Assembly (NCBI GenBank): GCA_914767715.1
Contig: OU612073.1
Coordinates: 18,912,001-18,976,000 of the forward strand
Source: Membranipora membranacea
Lineage: Eukaryota > Bryozoa > Gymnolaemata > Cheilostomatida > Membraniporidae
Length of the DNA: 64,000 bases
Direction of reading: 5' to 3'
The notes beneath the pieces are model-generated. The model worked only from the letters and a program-made list of their open reading frames with translations, searched no databases and was not told the DNA's origin. The stretch's first letter is position 1. The number at the start of each line of letters is the position of its first letter. Of this stretch, positions 23,820-35,970 are shown piece by piece. The translations under genes and the position numbers were made by a program.

Positions 23820-24368
23820 CCAATGACTTGCTCCTGAAAAATCAGGTTATATGTGAAGCTAAGATCCAGTATGCGTTCTGGCTGTGCACTATGATGAGTG
23901 ATGATAATGGAGAAAGGCAGCGTGGCTTGAAACTTTTCGGGGAAGCTCTAGAGGGTGACCACAGTCTTCATTACGTCACAAGACATCATTACCTTTACAT
24001 GAAATGTCTAGTAAAGGAGACCTACATTCAACATCTGCTCAGTTATATTTTCCGTTTTTTTGAACAGCTGATCAAGCTTCACAACTGTGACAATGTGAGG
24101 TATAAGTTCCAGATGTTTTTGTGCCTTGCCAACGCCCAGCACGACAGATATATTGCCGAGACTATCAAATCCAATCCAGATATTTTACGGAAAGAGTTTG
24201 GACAATCTCCAGATACGAAGATTTGTGTAGAACAAATTGAGAAAGTTTTACAAGAAATTCCTGACATGATCCTGTTTGCTAATTCCTATGCTCGCATCGC
24301 TCAATGTTTGATGAATGCGGTTGCACCAAATACGCCCTCTGTAGTAACTGAGCGTTTCCAGAAAGCGT
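23820..24368 (+). pseudogene. type A TPR-like gene fragment (A2)
   Basis: Internal part of type A exon 2, from NDLLLKNQVICEAKIQYAFWL to VTERFQKAS, open throughout but lacking the start, the first third and exon 3. The left part matches A1 best (RQRG, FGEAL, FEQLIKLHNCDNVRYKF). The right part matches A3 best (MNAVAPNTPS). On the left it is joined to Artemis intron 8 DNA at 23818, where the word ATGACTT occurs on both sides of the junction. Confidence 0.75.
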
Positions 24369-24603
24369 CCCAATTAATGGCCATTGAGGCAACATGGACA
24401 CCTTGTCAATTTGGGTGACAGGAATAATATTGCACGTTAGAGCATGTTACCAATGAGAGTGTTGGGTGTTTGCAGTGGCTACTGTTACCTTATATTATTG
24501 GTTCAGCTCTATTTATCCTACAGTCAATGGAATGAATTCTATAGCAATTTGGGAATATAACTCTAACAAACAAAACCTTGTCCGTCACGAACAAAATCTG
24601 TAG
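24369..24603. other. unique DNA between two duplication fragments
   Basis: About 235 bp with no match elsewhere in the window and no open frame; probably filler or older flank trapped at the rearrangement. Confidence 0.4.
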
Positions 24604-24678
24604 TGTCGTGTAAATAGAAGGAATGCAATTACGCTGAAATTGATCCATTGTCTTAATATTGAGTTTCTCACATTGATA

Positions 24679-24807
24679 GGGAAACTTCCCTTTTTATCAG
24701 CTTAAGAACATGTGAGATCATACTTGAAATTATGTAATTGGGAAAAAGGCATCAGCATGGAAAACCAAATCGATAAGTATGTTGGTAGGTACCACGCCAT
24801 ATATAAA
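24679..24807 (+). promoter_or_regulatory. candidate promoter of type B copy 2
   Basis: GGGAAACTTCCC is kept at 24679-24690, while the upstream NF-kB-like word of the other copies has decayed to GAGTTTCTCA. Here the TATA element is canonical: CATATATAAAGG, with TATAAA at 24802-24807, 74 bases before the last base of the start micro-exon's ATG region (24881). Confidence 0.45.
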
Positions 24808-24880
24808 GGCCACTTCAAACATTCACAACTCATTAAACTGCTTAGGAGGGAACTGGAAACACAACTTTAGACGCAGCAAG

Positions 24881-27193
24881 ATGGGTATGTATAGCTTTAT
24901 ATATAATTATAATTATATGTATGCGTTTTTAAAGCAGCCTGAAACCCGACAATTTTTTTCTGGTATAACGAAATGGGAGTTACTCTAAATTTGAGATTAC
25001 ATTTTGTAACAACCTTTGAGCACACTGTCCTGCATGTTATGGTTTACTATTGCACAAGTGAAGGCTTTCCGAGAGTTCTGATTGCACCAGTATGCCTGAA
25101 GTTTACATAGTTGCCAGCTGAAGCTACCTGGTTTTGTCAAAAAAAATATCCTCAACATTTCCGTCTCCTAAAATGTACAGGCTACGGGACAATTATATCG
25201 GATGTGGTTATGTGACTGTATTTCATTTGAGGAGTGAAAGTCCTCACCTGAAGTTCAGCTGCTTTGTATCTCAAGTTGTAACAGGGACCAGCTTAGTTCA
25301 GTAGTTAAGCCTAAATCAGCACTGTTGTATATGATAGTGAAGAGTAACAAATTGTTTAATTATTTAACACTTGACCTGACCTACCATTGTAATTTCTAAT
25401 TTCAGCGAACCAACAAGAAACAAAGGAGGAGATAATCAAACGCATTAAACACCTCGGTTACTCTCTTTTCAATGATGAACCCACTGAGTTCAGCACTTTG
25501 GGACTTCAGGAGACAAACGATGAGACATGGGCTATGGACAGTAATTTCAACGCAGCGCTGAGCCTGATGAGATATCGCAAGAAGATTGACCCCAGTATGA
25601 AGATGGACCTCAAGGTATTCATCGAGAAAAACCTCGAAGCAGATCCAACTGATATCCATGCTTGGATCAACAAATGCATGTTTGAAGTCACGAATGTCCC
25701 GGCCAATTTGACCAGAGCAAAGGAGGCCTTGGATCAGGTAATATCTCTCCAGGGAAACGAGAGTGCTGCCTCAGCAGCCAGGATACAGTACGCGTTTTGG
25801 TTGTGCGCAATGATGAATGATGATATCGAAAAACGGAAAAGAGGTCTGGTAATCTACAAGGACGAGTTGAACGGCAAGGACAGCAATCCGAGATATCACT
25901 ACCTGTACATGAAGACCCTGGGAAATCACATGATCAGAGAAGCTGAGGAAGAAGACCAATCCACTAAGAAGGAAGTAGCAACACTGTTCAGTGATCAAGT
26001 TCAAAGGCTTATCCATTCAGACAGTCCAAATTACCGACTGCAGATGTTCCTTTGCCTGGCAGATGTACAACGCCAAGATAGCGGTCGCAGAGTCATAAAA
26101 GAGCTAACAGACCGAAAAGAGCTCTTGTTTGACATCAGCGGTGATCCCAATACCCTATTTTGTATGCAACAGATGGACCAAATTATCCTCCAACATCCCG
26201 ATATACCAGTTTTTGCGAACTACTATGCTCGGATAGCATTATGCTTGCTGAGGGATGCAATGGATGGGGATACCTCACAAGTGGAAGAAAATTTGAGGGA
26301 AGCTCTTTCATATGCCAAAAAACATGAAACTGGACGACCTAGCCGGGTACCAATGGGGCCCAAAGCATGTGCGCGAATCATCCTCTATCAATGGGCGATA
26401 GAGTACTTGGCTGTGAACCAGGAAACCCTGAGCTTTCCGTATGGCTTGCCTTATGGTGAGGATGCATTTCTCAGAACTTTATTTTGCTTTATTTTGTATT
26501 TTGATGATCTGAACATTCTCTTCAGAAGACTTGAAACAATATTACAGAAAACTTTGTGTTGCCAGAAATATCAAAATATCCGTAACCGTGCTGTAATGTT
26601 GTTTCTATGCTCCACATATGTCATTCCTGCTTACAACTCTTAGAACTTGTTTAACTACCAGTGAGACAACAACGATGACACAACAATCCAGTGATGAGAA
26701 CAATCCTATGACCAACAACTTTTCATTTAACTAAGACTACTTTCTTTTTGTTTTAGCACAAAAACTGAAACATCTGGCAGAAAAATACCATGCTAGCCAA
26801 CCAGACAATGACCCAAAGTCAAAGAAACTTTTGGAGGAGGCCCATCATCACCTAAAGGAGCACTACAGGCTTGGAGGTCCTTTTGTAGCAGATTACCCGA
26901 GAGTGCTGATATTATTGGGAGAAGAGCCAAGTATTGTTGAACCCATCTACACAAAAGGGCCATATGGTCTCCCCATCGACAAGATCAATGCATTGGAGCA
27001 CAAGGGCCTCTTTCTTGAAATTCAAAACAGATTTCAAGAGGCATACGACTGCTGGAAAGAAGCTGAAACTGTAATCGAGGAAAATAAGATTGGTTACAAG
27101 AGTTCTATAATATTTAATGGGTTGCGCAGACGCGCTGCCCATGAATGTGACAGATCAGACAACTGGAGGAGACGAGATGAGACTGAAATGTGA
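24881..27193 (+). CDS. type B TPR-like protein, intact copy (B2), possibly IFIT-like
   Basis: Exons are 24881-24884 (ATGG, donor GTATGT), 25406-26455 (acceptor TTTCAG, donor GTGAGG, phase 1) and 26757-27193, giving 496 aa. The frame is open throughout and all junctions agree in phase, so this is the reference copy. The protein is predicted helical, with TPR-like helix pairs: WAMDSNFNAALSLMRY (43-58), AWINKCMFE (87-95), AKEALDQVI (106-114), QYAFWLCAMMNDD (129-141), YHYLYMKTL, FANYYARIALCLL, and in exon 3 LLEEAHHHLEEHY-like, YPRVLILLGEE and ALEHKGLFLE. No signal peptide or membrane helix, so probably cytosolic. Length and the start-codon-only first exon recall IFIT proteins, which bind viral RNA in vertebrates; that role is inference. 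Sequence identity to IFIT is not obvious by eye. Confidence 0.8.
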
Positions 27194-27916
27194 TTTCTCT
27201 CAGACGCTGATCCCCAAGTTTTATACAATCTCTTGACAGTATTGCTCAGTGAATTTATGAACTTTTCTTAACGCAGCATATCAACCATTATGCTTGATAT
27301 CTCTCGTCTAATGCTATTGAATTGCTTGCTCTGTGTAACATGACGTACGTCTGTTACAGATGAATTCCATCATTTTATGTGCCTGGAGTGAAATGAGTCT
27401 TATTTATACTTTTTACAAGTACTATTTTCTTGTCTTGTGTTTGAACACTTTTGATTTTGGCAGACACCCCTGTTTCCGATAAGAGCAGGAATAGGAGATC
27501 CGCATATACTGCGCTTTCCTGCTACATTTCCATTTTTATATAATCAGCCAATATATTTATATTTGTCCCTGAGTTCAAACTATTATATGTTGAGAAATTT
27601 ATGAACTGTTCAACAGACCATTATTTTGGAAGTGAAAAAAATTGCACCTTACTGAAAACAAAGAAAAGAAATTGGAAAGCCTATAAATATAATATGAAGC
27701 ATAAAAATGTGTCATATGTCGTTCAGTTCTTTCATTTTCTCTCAACTTGAGGGAGATAGCACCAGTAAGAGTAAAGTGTCGGTTTAGCATTAAGTTTCAT
27801 CTATTTCAATTATTTTACCAGTAATAACCAACCAATGGATATGTTTTATATGTTTGTCTTGATGACATTGGCTAACCTTCCTGCAACATAACTAAAAAGA
27901 TTTCGGATAAATGAGG

Positions 27917-28532
27917 TCACAATTCTTCCTCGTTAAAGTCAGTGATATCACTGTCAGCATCCGAGCTGCCGTTGTGTTTGTTCGCAAGTAAATCATTAGT
28001 CATATTACGCCCTATATCATTCACTAATGAGTTGGACTTGTGCGAATGAGAATCTTGCTCTTTTGATGATGAGGTTTTTGTTATTTTATTTCTCAGAACT
28101 TGTTTTTCGATGTCATGAGCAACTTGCAGAGTTGTTGATTTATCAGCATTCTCAACTGCAGTGGCAGGATCAGCAGTATGATAGAAAGTGTTGAGTTTGA
28201 CATCTATCTCATTATCACTGTCAAAATCCTGCTGTTCATCTATCGAGTCTACTTCAGAAGTTTTTGGTTCCTCAGTAGAAGCTGTCTCCTGACAACCAGT
28301 GGGGGCATTTCCTGAGGAGTTTTGTTTCTGCTCATTTTTGTCATAAGAAGTTGTCTCCTGACAACAAGTGAGGGGTTTTCCGGAGGAGTTTTCTCTCAGC
28401 TCATTATCGTCATCATCAGACCAGAGATTCAGCTCAGGGGTGCTCTCTCTAGATTTAGTGCTGCAGAAACTGGTGTTTTTGCGAGCTTGTACATCATGAT
28501 CATTCTAGGCTTTTTAGCACTTGGTGGCGCCA
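27917..28532 (-). pseudogene. DCLRE1C: Artemis last-exon fragment, frameshifted
   Basis: Third copy of Artemis exon 11, stop at 27917-27919, acceptor kept at 28533. A 4-bp deletion near 28497 (ACATCATGATC where the others read ACATCATCGGTGATC) shifts the frame near its start, and other changes (for example KNKT region) set it apart from the two good copies. Exons 9 and 10 are absent because homology ends at 29004. Non-functional remnant. Confidence 0.85.
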
Positions 28533-29011
28533 CTACAAGGAACAAAAGGGGTGATAATGTGAGATGACTTAATCTATTGATGTCAAAGATAATAATGAAA
28601 TGCAATGTACGAGCCTATTGGCTAAGATCAAAGTGTCACTGCCGATGGCTGATTAGTGTCAGTTCAGTTTTGGCAGCTCGCTGCACACCCACGATTAGGA
28701 GGTCTTCTATGGCCTCACCTCTAGGATGCATTCTAGTTTTCTAGGATGTATCACATTCTCAGTATGAGGATATAGGGCACCTTGCGTGTTTCTTTAGGGG
28801 CAGCCAAATCTTCTGTTTCTTACTAAACAGCAATGTACGAGTACATCAGGAAGTTGAACCATATGATGTACACATTCTTGATAGGATAGTTGATAATAGG
28901 TATGTTGTTAAGATTTTAGGACTCTTATAATACACTCCATCTTGCAAAATTGCTGATAGTCCACAGTCTCAGCAGTTTATCAAACCATGTACCAAGCAGT
29001 ACTCATGAGAT

Positions 29012-29329
29012 CATGGGCGTATATTCCGAAAAATCTGACCCACCACTTTTCACCTCAGACACAACTCGCGCGAAAATTTCGTGAACTTATTCGCAATATT
29101 TGACATTTTTATGATCTTTCACCCATTAAATCCAATTTATACCCAGAAATGGGTGCTTTATATGGAAAGAGCATGAAAAACTACCCTAAGATGTTTTAAG
29201 GATGAAAATACAAAAGAAAAAATCCAAAAAATAATTTCTTTCAAAAAAAAAAAATTAAATTTTTTTTTTTTAAATTCTAATTGAACCCACGACTTGTCGT
29301 GAGTCGTGGGTGGTAATATACACCCATGT
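29012..29329. mobile_element. MITE with ~14-bp inverted ends and 7-bp target duplication
   Basis: Ends are CATGGGCGTATATT and its near complement AATATACACCCATG. The heptamer ATGAGAT flanks both sides (29005-29011 and 29330-29336). Near the right end is a tight hairpin, CCCACGACT...AGTCGTGGG. The inside is AT-rich with homopolymer A and T runs and no open frame, so it is non-autonomous. It sits exactly at the right boundary of the middle duplication unit. Confidence 0.8.
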
Positions 29330-29336
29330 ATGAGAT

Positions 29337-31700
29337 ACTTTTACACACAACCTGTAGTAAGTAATCAAAATGCAATTACTCCCAACCAACGCTTTCTACA
29401 TTGATAATGACTGAGCCATTATCATAATTGCAGAATGTTGTTATTAACTTTATTTACTCTATGTGTAATTATCTCCTCTAGCCAGAAAAATAGCACACTA
29501 TTTAAGTTAAAACTTTGAAAAGGTGGGGTGTAAACATTGGCATCTGGAAACTGGCGCGTTCTGGGCTGTTGCTGACACATAGTCGGAAAACCCTGACTGG
29601 CATGCTTGGATGCCGTCGGCTTAGCCGGGAAAGCCCATGACTGGTGGTATTCCACTACATATATCGAGCATGCATACAGATGGTCAACTGGCCATTACAA
29701 ATAACTTGCTCAACTAACTGACCTAAACTAGGTTACTCACTTACCTTTCATGGTACTGATATTGAGCTCATACAGATGGTCAACTGGCCATTACAATTCA
29801 CTAGCTCACTTATCTGACCTAACAAGGTTACACACTTATCACACACCATTGGTATCCATTCCATTCATACTCTCACCTGGACATACTGACAGACACAGTC
29901 GACATCTATCTCTCTGGTAATTATTATTTGCATCTAAACCTTCTTGCATACTGATATAAATCTTAGCTGGGCCACCTTGCGATTGCTTTCAACCACGTAT
30001 CACGATCATGAGAATCATTATCATTTAATCCTACCTAATATTGTTAACTTGTATTTTTGTTTGCCACTCTCTGCTTCTTTTATTTTTTTTCTTTACATTC
30101 ATGTATCATTATCATACTACTTACTATGTAGTATGTCACACCCTACACTTATATCTTTTTATTCAAGTCATTTTTCTATATCTATGTTAATGTGTGTCAG
30201 GTCAACAAGTTATTTGAATTTCCTTTAATTTAAAACTTTTAGAAAACCCCAATAAATAAATAAATAAATATTCACTGATGTAGCATCAAAGACTGTGCTG
30301 CAGGAGGCCAAGGTTCAATTCCCTCTATCCCACTCCATGAGAAGATTCAACCACCAAGTTATCATCTTTGTGCATACTGTAGACAGTCCGAAATTAGCAC
30401 CACAGAGGCACAATGCAAGACTTGTAATGGGAACAACTAGATGAAAACTGATGCATTTCCTGTGGCTTCCACCCTTGAGGTTGTTTAGATACACAAAGGG
30501 CAGACAACTTTGATCCTGTTCTGGCCGCCTTAAGCTGAATTATCTACATACCTTACATTCCCAAACATTTAATTGCTACTAGAAAGCCAGCATAGGATCA
30601 ATTAACTACTATCCGGTGTCAGTCAAGCCTGCTGCTGATGGTTTTATCAAAAGAAGAAAAGATTATGGATGGAAAAATGAGGACCAGCGATAATGATGAG
30701 CTGGTGAGTTTGGTTGATTCACTGACACCTACAAACAGTGTATTTTTATTCAAAACTTTTATTAAGATAATATTTTAGGTTAATATTCTGATCTAATCGA
30801 CACTCCATGATTCAAGTCTCAAAACACATGATATGGACTTGGACAGGTAAGAGAGGAAGAGCAGAGATCATCAGAGCCGAGACCAACAGCAGAGATCATC
30901 AGCCAAGCCCAAAAACCATCCCAGAATTCCCAGCAAGATCTGGGTAGTCAGTTTTAATCATTGGCTTGATTTCGTTAGGAGTTTCATAAATTTGGCATTA
31001 CTGGACGCATTTTACAATGCCCTACTGTACAATTCATAGTCCCTTATGTGCATATATGATGGCATTGGCAATGCTGATTACTTCCCGGCTAATATGATTT
31101 GCTTGGCAGAAATACATAATAACTGGAAATGTACCATTACTATTTTTCGTAAGGGCTAGGCCTCATGCAATATTGTGTGTTTTGGAGTCTCGCTCTTATA
31201 GTCCTCATCATGACCCCCAACGTCCAACAGGAACTGGGTGACGTTGTGACCTGTCTCCTAACAGCGATGAATAAACAAAACATAATTACACAACTTCCTC
31301 AGGAGCCTCACCACTATCTTATTTATGTTTAGATATTTTGTTGCCTCCAGAATAAATATGATGGACGATGATGTATGTATAGCCATGATGGTGTCACCAA
31401 TAAACAACAGACGGTAAAATACACACCAAGGAACGAAGAACCCCACAGAACAGTGGGAATTCCAGGACACGACCAATAATGTAATTTTGTGAATCAGTTT
31501 ATCTCAATTTTAGTTCTTGGACTAACTTACAGGTGATCCAGGTTTTGCCTATCATCATGATGTAAAAATTGTCTTATAATGTTTCAGTGTCATGGCATAC
31601 AACATCTGAGAGAACGCAGTTGATTCAGATCCTATTGAGGTCAAAGGTAGGGGTAAAGGAGGCACAAACATAGCCCACGGACTATGAAAGAGCAATGGAG
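29337..31700. other. unique spacer between duplication units
   Basis: No exon with convincing splice sites. It contains a two-copy tandem repeat (29672-29850) and an (AATA)n tract at about 30250-30270 that could be the tail of a decayed retroposon. Open frames here are short and of skewed composition. Confidence 0.4.
29672..29850 (+). repeat. two tandem copies of a ~97-bp unit
   Basis: CATACAGATGGTCAACTGG followed by CCATTACAA begins at about 29673 and again at about 29770. Each is followed by CTCA, CTGACCTAA and AGGTTAC phrases. Confidence 0.7.
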
Positions 31701-31705
31701 CCTTG

Positions 31706-32112
31706 TATTTGACCTTACACTATCTTACACTACCTTACACTTCCTTACACTACATTACACTACCTTACACTACAACATGCTCCCTTACTTTACCTCACAC
31801 ACATTACATTGTGTTACATCACATTACGCACCTTAATCTAAGTTACACCACCTTACACCACCTTACACTACCTTACACCACCTTACACTACCTTACACCA
31901 CCTTACACTACATTACACCACCTTACACCACCTTACACTACCTTACACCACCTTGCCGTTCTCACACTACCTTACATTACGTTACACCACCTTACACCAC
32001 CTTACACAACCTTTACACCACCCTACACCACCTTATACCACCTTACATAACGTAACACCACCTTACACCACCTTACACTAATTTACACTACCTTATACTA
32101 TTTGACATTACG
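31706..32112 (+). repeat. minisatellite of CCTTACACTA / CCTTACACCA units
   Basis: About 400 bp of imperfect 10-bp units, mainly CCTTACACCA and CCTTACACTA, with some decayed units at the left edge. The 115-codon open frame across it (repeating LPYTTLHHLT) is a product of the repeat, not a gene. Confidence 0.9.
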
Positions 32113-33690
32113 TTACGCCTACTGCACAGGCGACTAACCAAAAGCTCTGATGGATGAATGCGGACAGAATCCAGTCTACCTGGATGAATCACAGCCTATT
32201 TTCAGGACAGAGTTGAGTTCATATGCAAAAGGAGCAATAGTTATGGGAGTTAAATTATGATCTTCTTCAATACAGCTATGATCCACTGCAGGATACCTTC
32301 TCCCTAACATTGACCAAACAAAACACCAGATAGTTGGAAGGCATCATAGCTGCTGAACTTATGGTAGACAGCAAATTTTTAAATTTGTGTTATGACCATA
32401 TTTATAACTTGATTCTCAATGATTGTTTGCCATAGTGATGATACGCAGATTTTCCCATTAGATGAGTTTGAACAGTTTTCAGCACACAATAAAATGCTGC
32501 TGATTGATTGTCTTGCAGTTGCACTTTCAGATGCGTCTTTATTTCTTTAATTGAAGTTCAGAAGGTCAACACAACCTACAGCATTCCCAGTGCCTGGTCC
32601 GGTTATATACCCTAATAAATATGACAATAAAAATAAGCAATTGTATACAGATTTATTAAGAGTTGTCAGGGGGAAATAATTAACACTATCCTAATACAAA
32701 CCAGATTTGGATTGATCCACACTCCCTGGTTTAGATGAATTTAAACGTGACCTTAGATCGGATCTGTCCAATCCCAGCAAACTCTCACTAACACAGTTGC
32801 AATATTGTTGTGGGTACCGTCATTCACAGTCCATATCTTGAGATAATAATAGGCCAAGTTCATCTTTAGCTGATCTTTAGCTGAGAAATGATTCACATTT
32901 GGCTGCAAAATCTTGATACTTTTTACGCTCACATGCTTACTATGATATATTGGTGGACCATCTCTTGAAAAAAATTTGATCTGCAATGAAGGAATGGGAC
33001 TGTAATATTAGGTGATGATTTTGTTCTGTTTGACCATGATTGGCGAAGCAACAGGGACCACACAAAGTTTATTTTTGTTGGGGAAAATTCTCAACCTTGA
33101 TGATTTTGATACAGAAACATTTTTTATATTTTCTTGTACAGAATATAATTATTTTAAATGCATTGCCAAGCCCAGCGATTCATCCTGCTTTCTCATTAGT
33201 TTGACAACTCTCTATATATGATATGGTAATATATTTAGACGTTACTATTATGAGGAAACACTATCGAGCTATAAGGCATATATGGGATTGTTTTCCTGTA
33301 CAGCCCTACACTATAAAGTAGAGAAGTCCCGATACTTATGCATATTGTTTTCATCATTTTCTACTGAAATATATGACTGGAGGTTAGACCCGAGCGCAAG
33401 GGTGGTCTCATGGATGAAAACAAATTATATGTTGGTTTAAATCGCCAGTTAAGTCACTCACCGCAATCCGAACAATGTGCGACAAAAAAGATACTGCCTT
33501 AAAGACAATGCCGCAATATCTGCGCCAATTTGCTCAGTTTGGAGGGTTGTAGCACACCCGGGGTCTAACAAATCCCAGTAGTCAGTGGATGTAGTGTGAT
33601 GACAATTCACGATCTTTAACACTTGCATGCTGAAGACAGGCATTTTAACCAACTAGGCCACATCCTACATAGTCTTGGACTCGAGATGTG
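32113..33690. other. unique spacer with a tRNA-like SINE remnant
   Basis: No exon recognised. Near 33620-33665, the minus strand reads GTGGCCTAGTTGGTTAAAATGCC, which resembles the A-box half of a tRNA, so a tRNA-derived SINE head is likely. The remainder is AT-rich. Confidence 0.4.
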
Positions 33691-34110
33691 AAAGTTTCAG
33701 CCTGGAGGGAGTTCATTGTATGATCATTCATAAACATCGATGAAGGTGAACAGATGACATCACAGCCTCATATAGACAATTACCACAATTCCTTCCTCTC
33801 TGACACACCCCCAGTAACTCTCATAGGCTGATAAATAGCCCATAGTCATCATTCAAGATAAGCAGCAGAAGAAATAAGCTGTATAAATTCCATAATGATA
33901 AACACATTGACTTTATATTAAATACTTGACTTTGGATATTGAACTACTCCAATATCCAAAATCAGATCGTATCAGTCATTTGAGTTTTTTATGAGTCTTA
34001 TATGAAAGATAAAAACATGTGGTAAACATTTGGTCATTATTTATATTCTTTACGAATGAGAAAGCCGATCAAATCCCAGAATCCTACATTTCTAACAGAT
34101 TTCAATCATA

Positions 34111-35970
34111 ATGGGTGAGTTATATCGCTAGAAACGTCTCAACCGTACCAAAAAATAATTGTCTTATTTATTGTATGGACTTTGTGATATAGGAGATTCC
34201 TACCGTTCAATTTTTTTGAAATAGTATTCATTCCTTCGGTTAGTACATACTAGATTTTGATATTTAATGTTGAATTACTCTATTACAGATGCGACTACCT
34301 CTGAACATGACATTCTCCACCTGATATCCGATATGCTGTACTGCCTCTTCAACGCTCTACCAGGAAATCTGCAGACTCTGAAATTCCAAGATACATCCAA
34401 TGGTGTCGAGCTCGAAAAGGAAACTTGGATGATGGACACAAACTTCAACATAGCCATTAGTCTAATGAGGTATCAGCAGAAGATTGACACCAAGCTCTCT
34501 GACGACCTTGAAAATTCTATAAACAAGGTTTTGGAAGCAGATGAATGCGATGCCACTGCATGGATCAACAAAGCAATGTATGAGACCATAAAAGTCCAAT
34601 CAGATATTGCTGCCGCATCAACTGCGATAGCGAGAGTGAATGGTCTGCTCTCATCAGAGGATCAGGTGTCAAACGAACTGAAAGTTCAGTATGCATTTTG
34701 GTTATGTACAATGATGAATGATGACAGTGAGAACAAGCAGCGGGCCTTAGAAATATTCAGGAAAGCCTTGGATGGAAACGTCGGCGATGTAAGATACCAT
34801 TACCTGTATATGAAATGTTTAGCAAAGGAGCTTACCATAATAACAGCTGACCGTCATTCAACGCGCAGTCATTTTTGTGAGCAGCTGATCAGACTTAACA
34901 GCTGTGACAATGTGAGGTATAGGTTTCAGATGTATTTGTGCCTTGCTAAAGTGCAGCTTAACAGATATGTTGCCGAGAGTATCGAATCCAATTCAGATGA
35001 TTTACAGAAAGAGTTTGGACAAGCTCCAGATACGGAGTTTTGTGTAAAACAAATTGAGAAACTTTTGCAACAGAATCCTGACATGATCCTGTTTGCTAAT
35101 TCCTATGCTTGCATCGCTCAATGTTTGATGAATGCGGTTGCACCAAATACGCCCTCTGAAGTAACTGAGCGTCTCCAGAAAGCGTTATACTATGCCCAAC
35201 GGTACGTACATGGACAACCAAGCAGGAACATAAAAGGCCCTTACGTGTGTGCACAAATAATTCTTTACCAGTGGGCTGTCAGATACTATGCCAAAAACAA
35301 ACTCTTGTGGACGATGTTCGCCGAAGCAGAGGATACACAGGCAGACCAAAGCAAAGTAAGTACAGAGTTGTGCATCTTCAACCGTTTGACTGAATTGAAA
35401 CAAGGACAATCAATAGAGTACAGTTCGATTGTGAAGGGCTTAGACAGGGCCTCAACGACCAGAGAAACTTCTTGGTGGGAAAACATGTATAAAACGAACC
35501 TTGGCAATTATTGACACTCATTTCAATTTCAATCCATTTTAATTCAAATCTGTCATGGTATGTTAAGGTACATGAATGTATCTGTTACAGAAAAGGTTTG
35601 GCATTTTTTGAGGAAGGAGTACTATGCACTAAAGGCTGATGATGATCCTGAAACAACGACACTGTTGACACAAGCTTTGCGTTGCCTGGAAACACATTAT
35701 GAGTTAGGTGGGCCCTTTGTACATGAGTACCCACGAGTACTCAGCCTTCTAGGTGAGGATTTTGATACTGTAAGTGCAGCATATGGTCGCGGGCCTCAAG
35801 GTATACCATATGACAAGTACATTGCACTGACACACAAAGGTCTTTTCTATGAGTCTCATGAGCGCATTAATGAAGCAAAGATGTTCTTGAGCCAAGCCAT
35901 CACAGACACTGACTACCATAACACCTGGCATGCACGAAGAGCTCTGATGAGATTAAACCAAAGAGACTGA
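34111..35970 (+). CDS. type A TPR-like protein (A3), possibly IFIT-like
   Basis: Exons are 34111-34114 (ATGG, donor GTGAGT), 34289 to about 35359, and 35591-35970. The product is about 484 aa beginning MDATTSEHD, with WMMDTNFNIAISLMRY, AWINKAMYE, QYAFWLCTMMNDD, YHYLYMKCL and FANSYACIAQCL, and in exon 3 ALRCLETHYELGGPF, YPRVLSLLGED and ALTHKGLFYE. It aligns along its whole length with type B, so A and B are old paralogues. No secretion signal or membrane helix. The obvious donor GTAAGT at 35356 gives phase 0, whereas exon 3 needs phase 1. Using the next GT (35360, GTACAG) restores the frame. Alternatively, a one-base loss relative to A1 near 35307 makes this a fresh pseudogene. Confidence 0.65.

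Larger units (their letters stand above)
23820..29004. repeat. segmental duplication, partial middle unit
   Basis: Two pieces: a type A fragment (23820-24368), then, after ~235 bp of unrelated DNA, a block from 24604 to 29004 matching 16962-21383 and 39523-43911 (type B gene through the Artemis last exon). Homology stops at 29004-29006, immediately before a MITE. It lacks the retroelement relic and Artemis exons 9 and 10. Confidence 0.85.

Noticed and set aside
25506-26016. Minus-strand frames across type B exon 2 (also 17869-18069, 40435-40945)
   Set aside because: Antisense shadows; codon pattern and splice sites support only the plus-strand TPR-like gene.
29944-30228. 94-codon hydrophobic frame
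   Set aside because: T-rich, low-complexity DNA with no splice signals or match to neighbouring genes.
31703-32050. 115-codon frame of repeated LPYTTLHHLT
   Set aside because: It is the translation of a 10-bp CCTTACACYA repeat, with no start context or splice sites.
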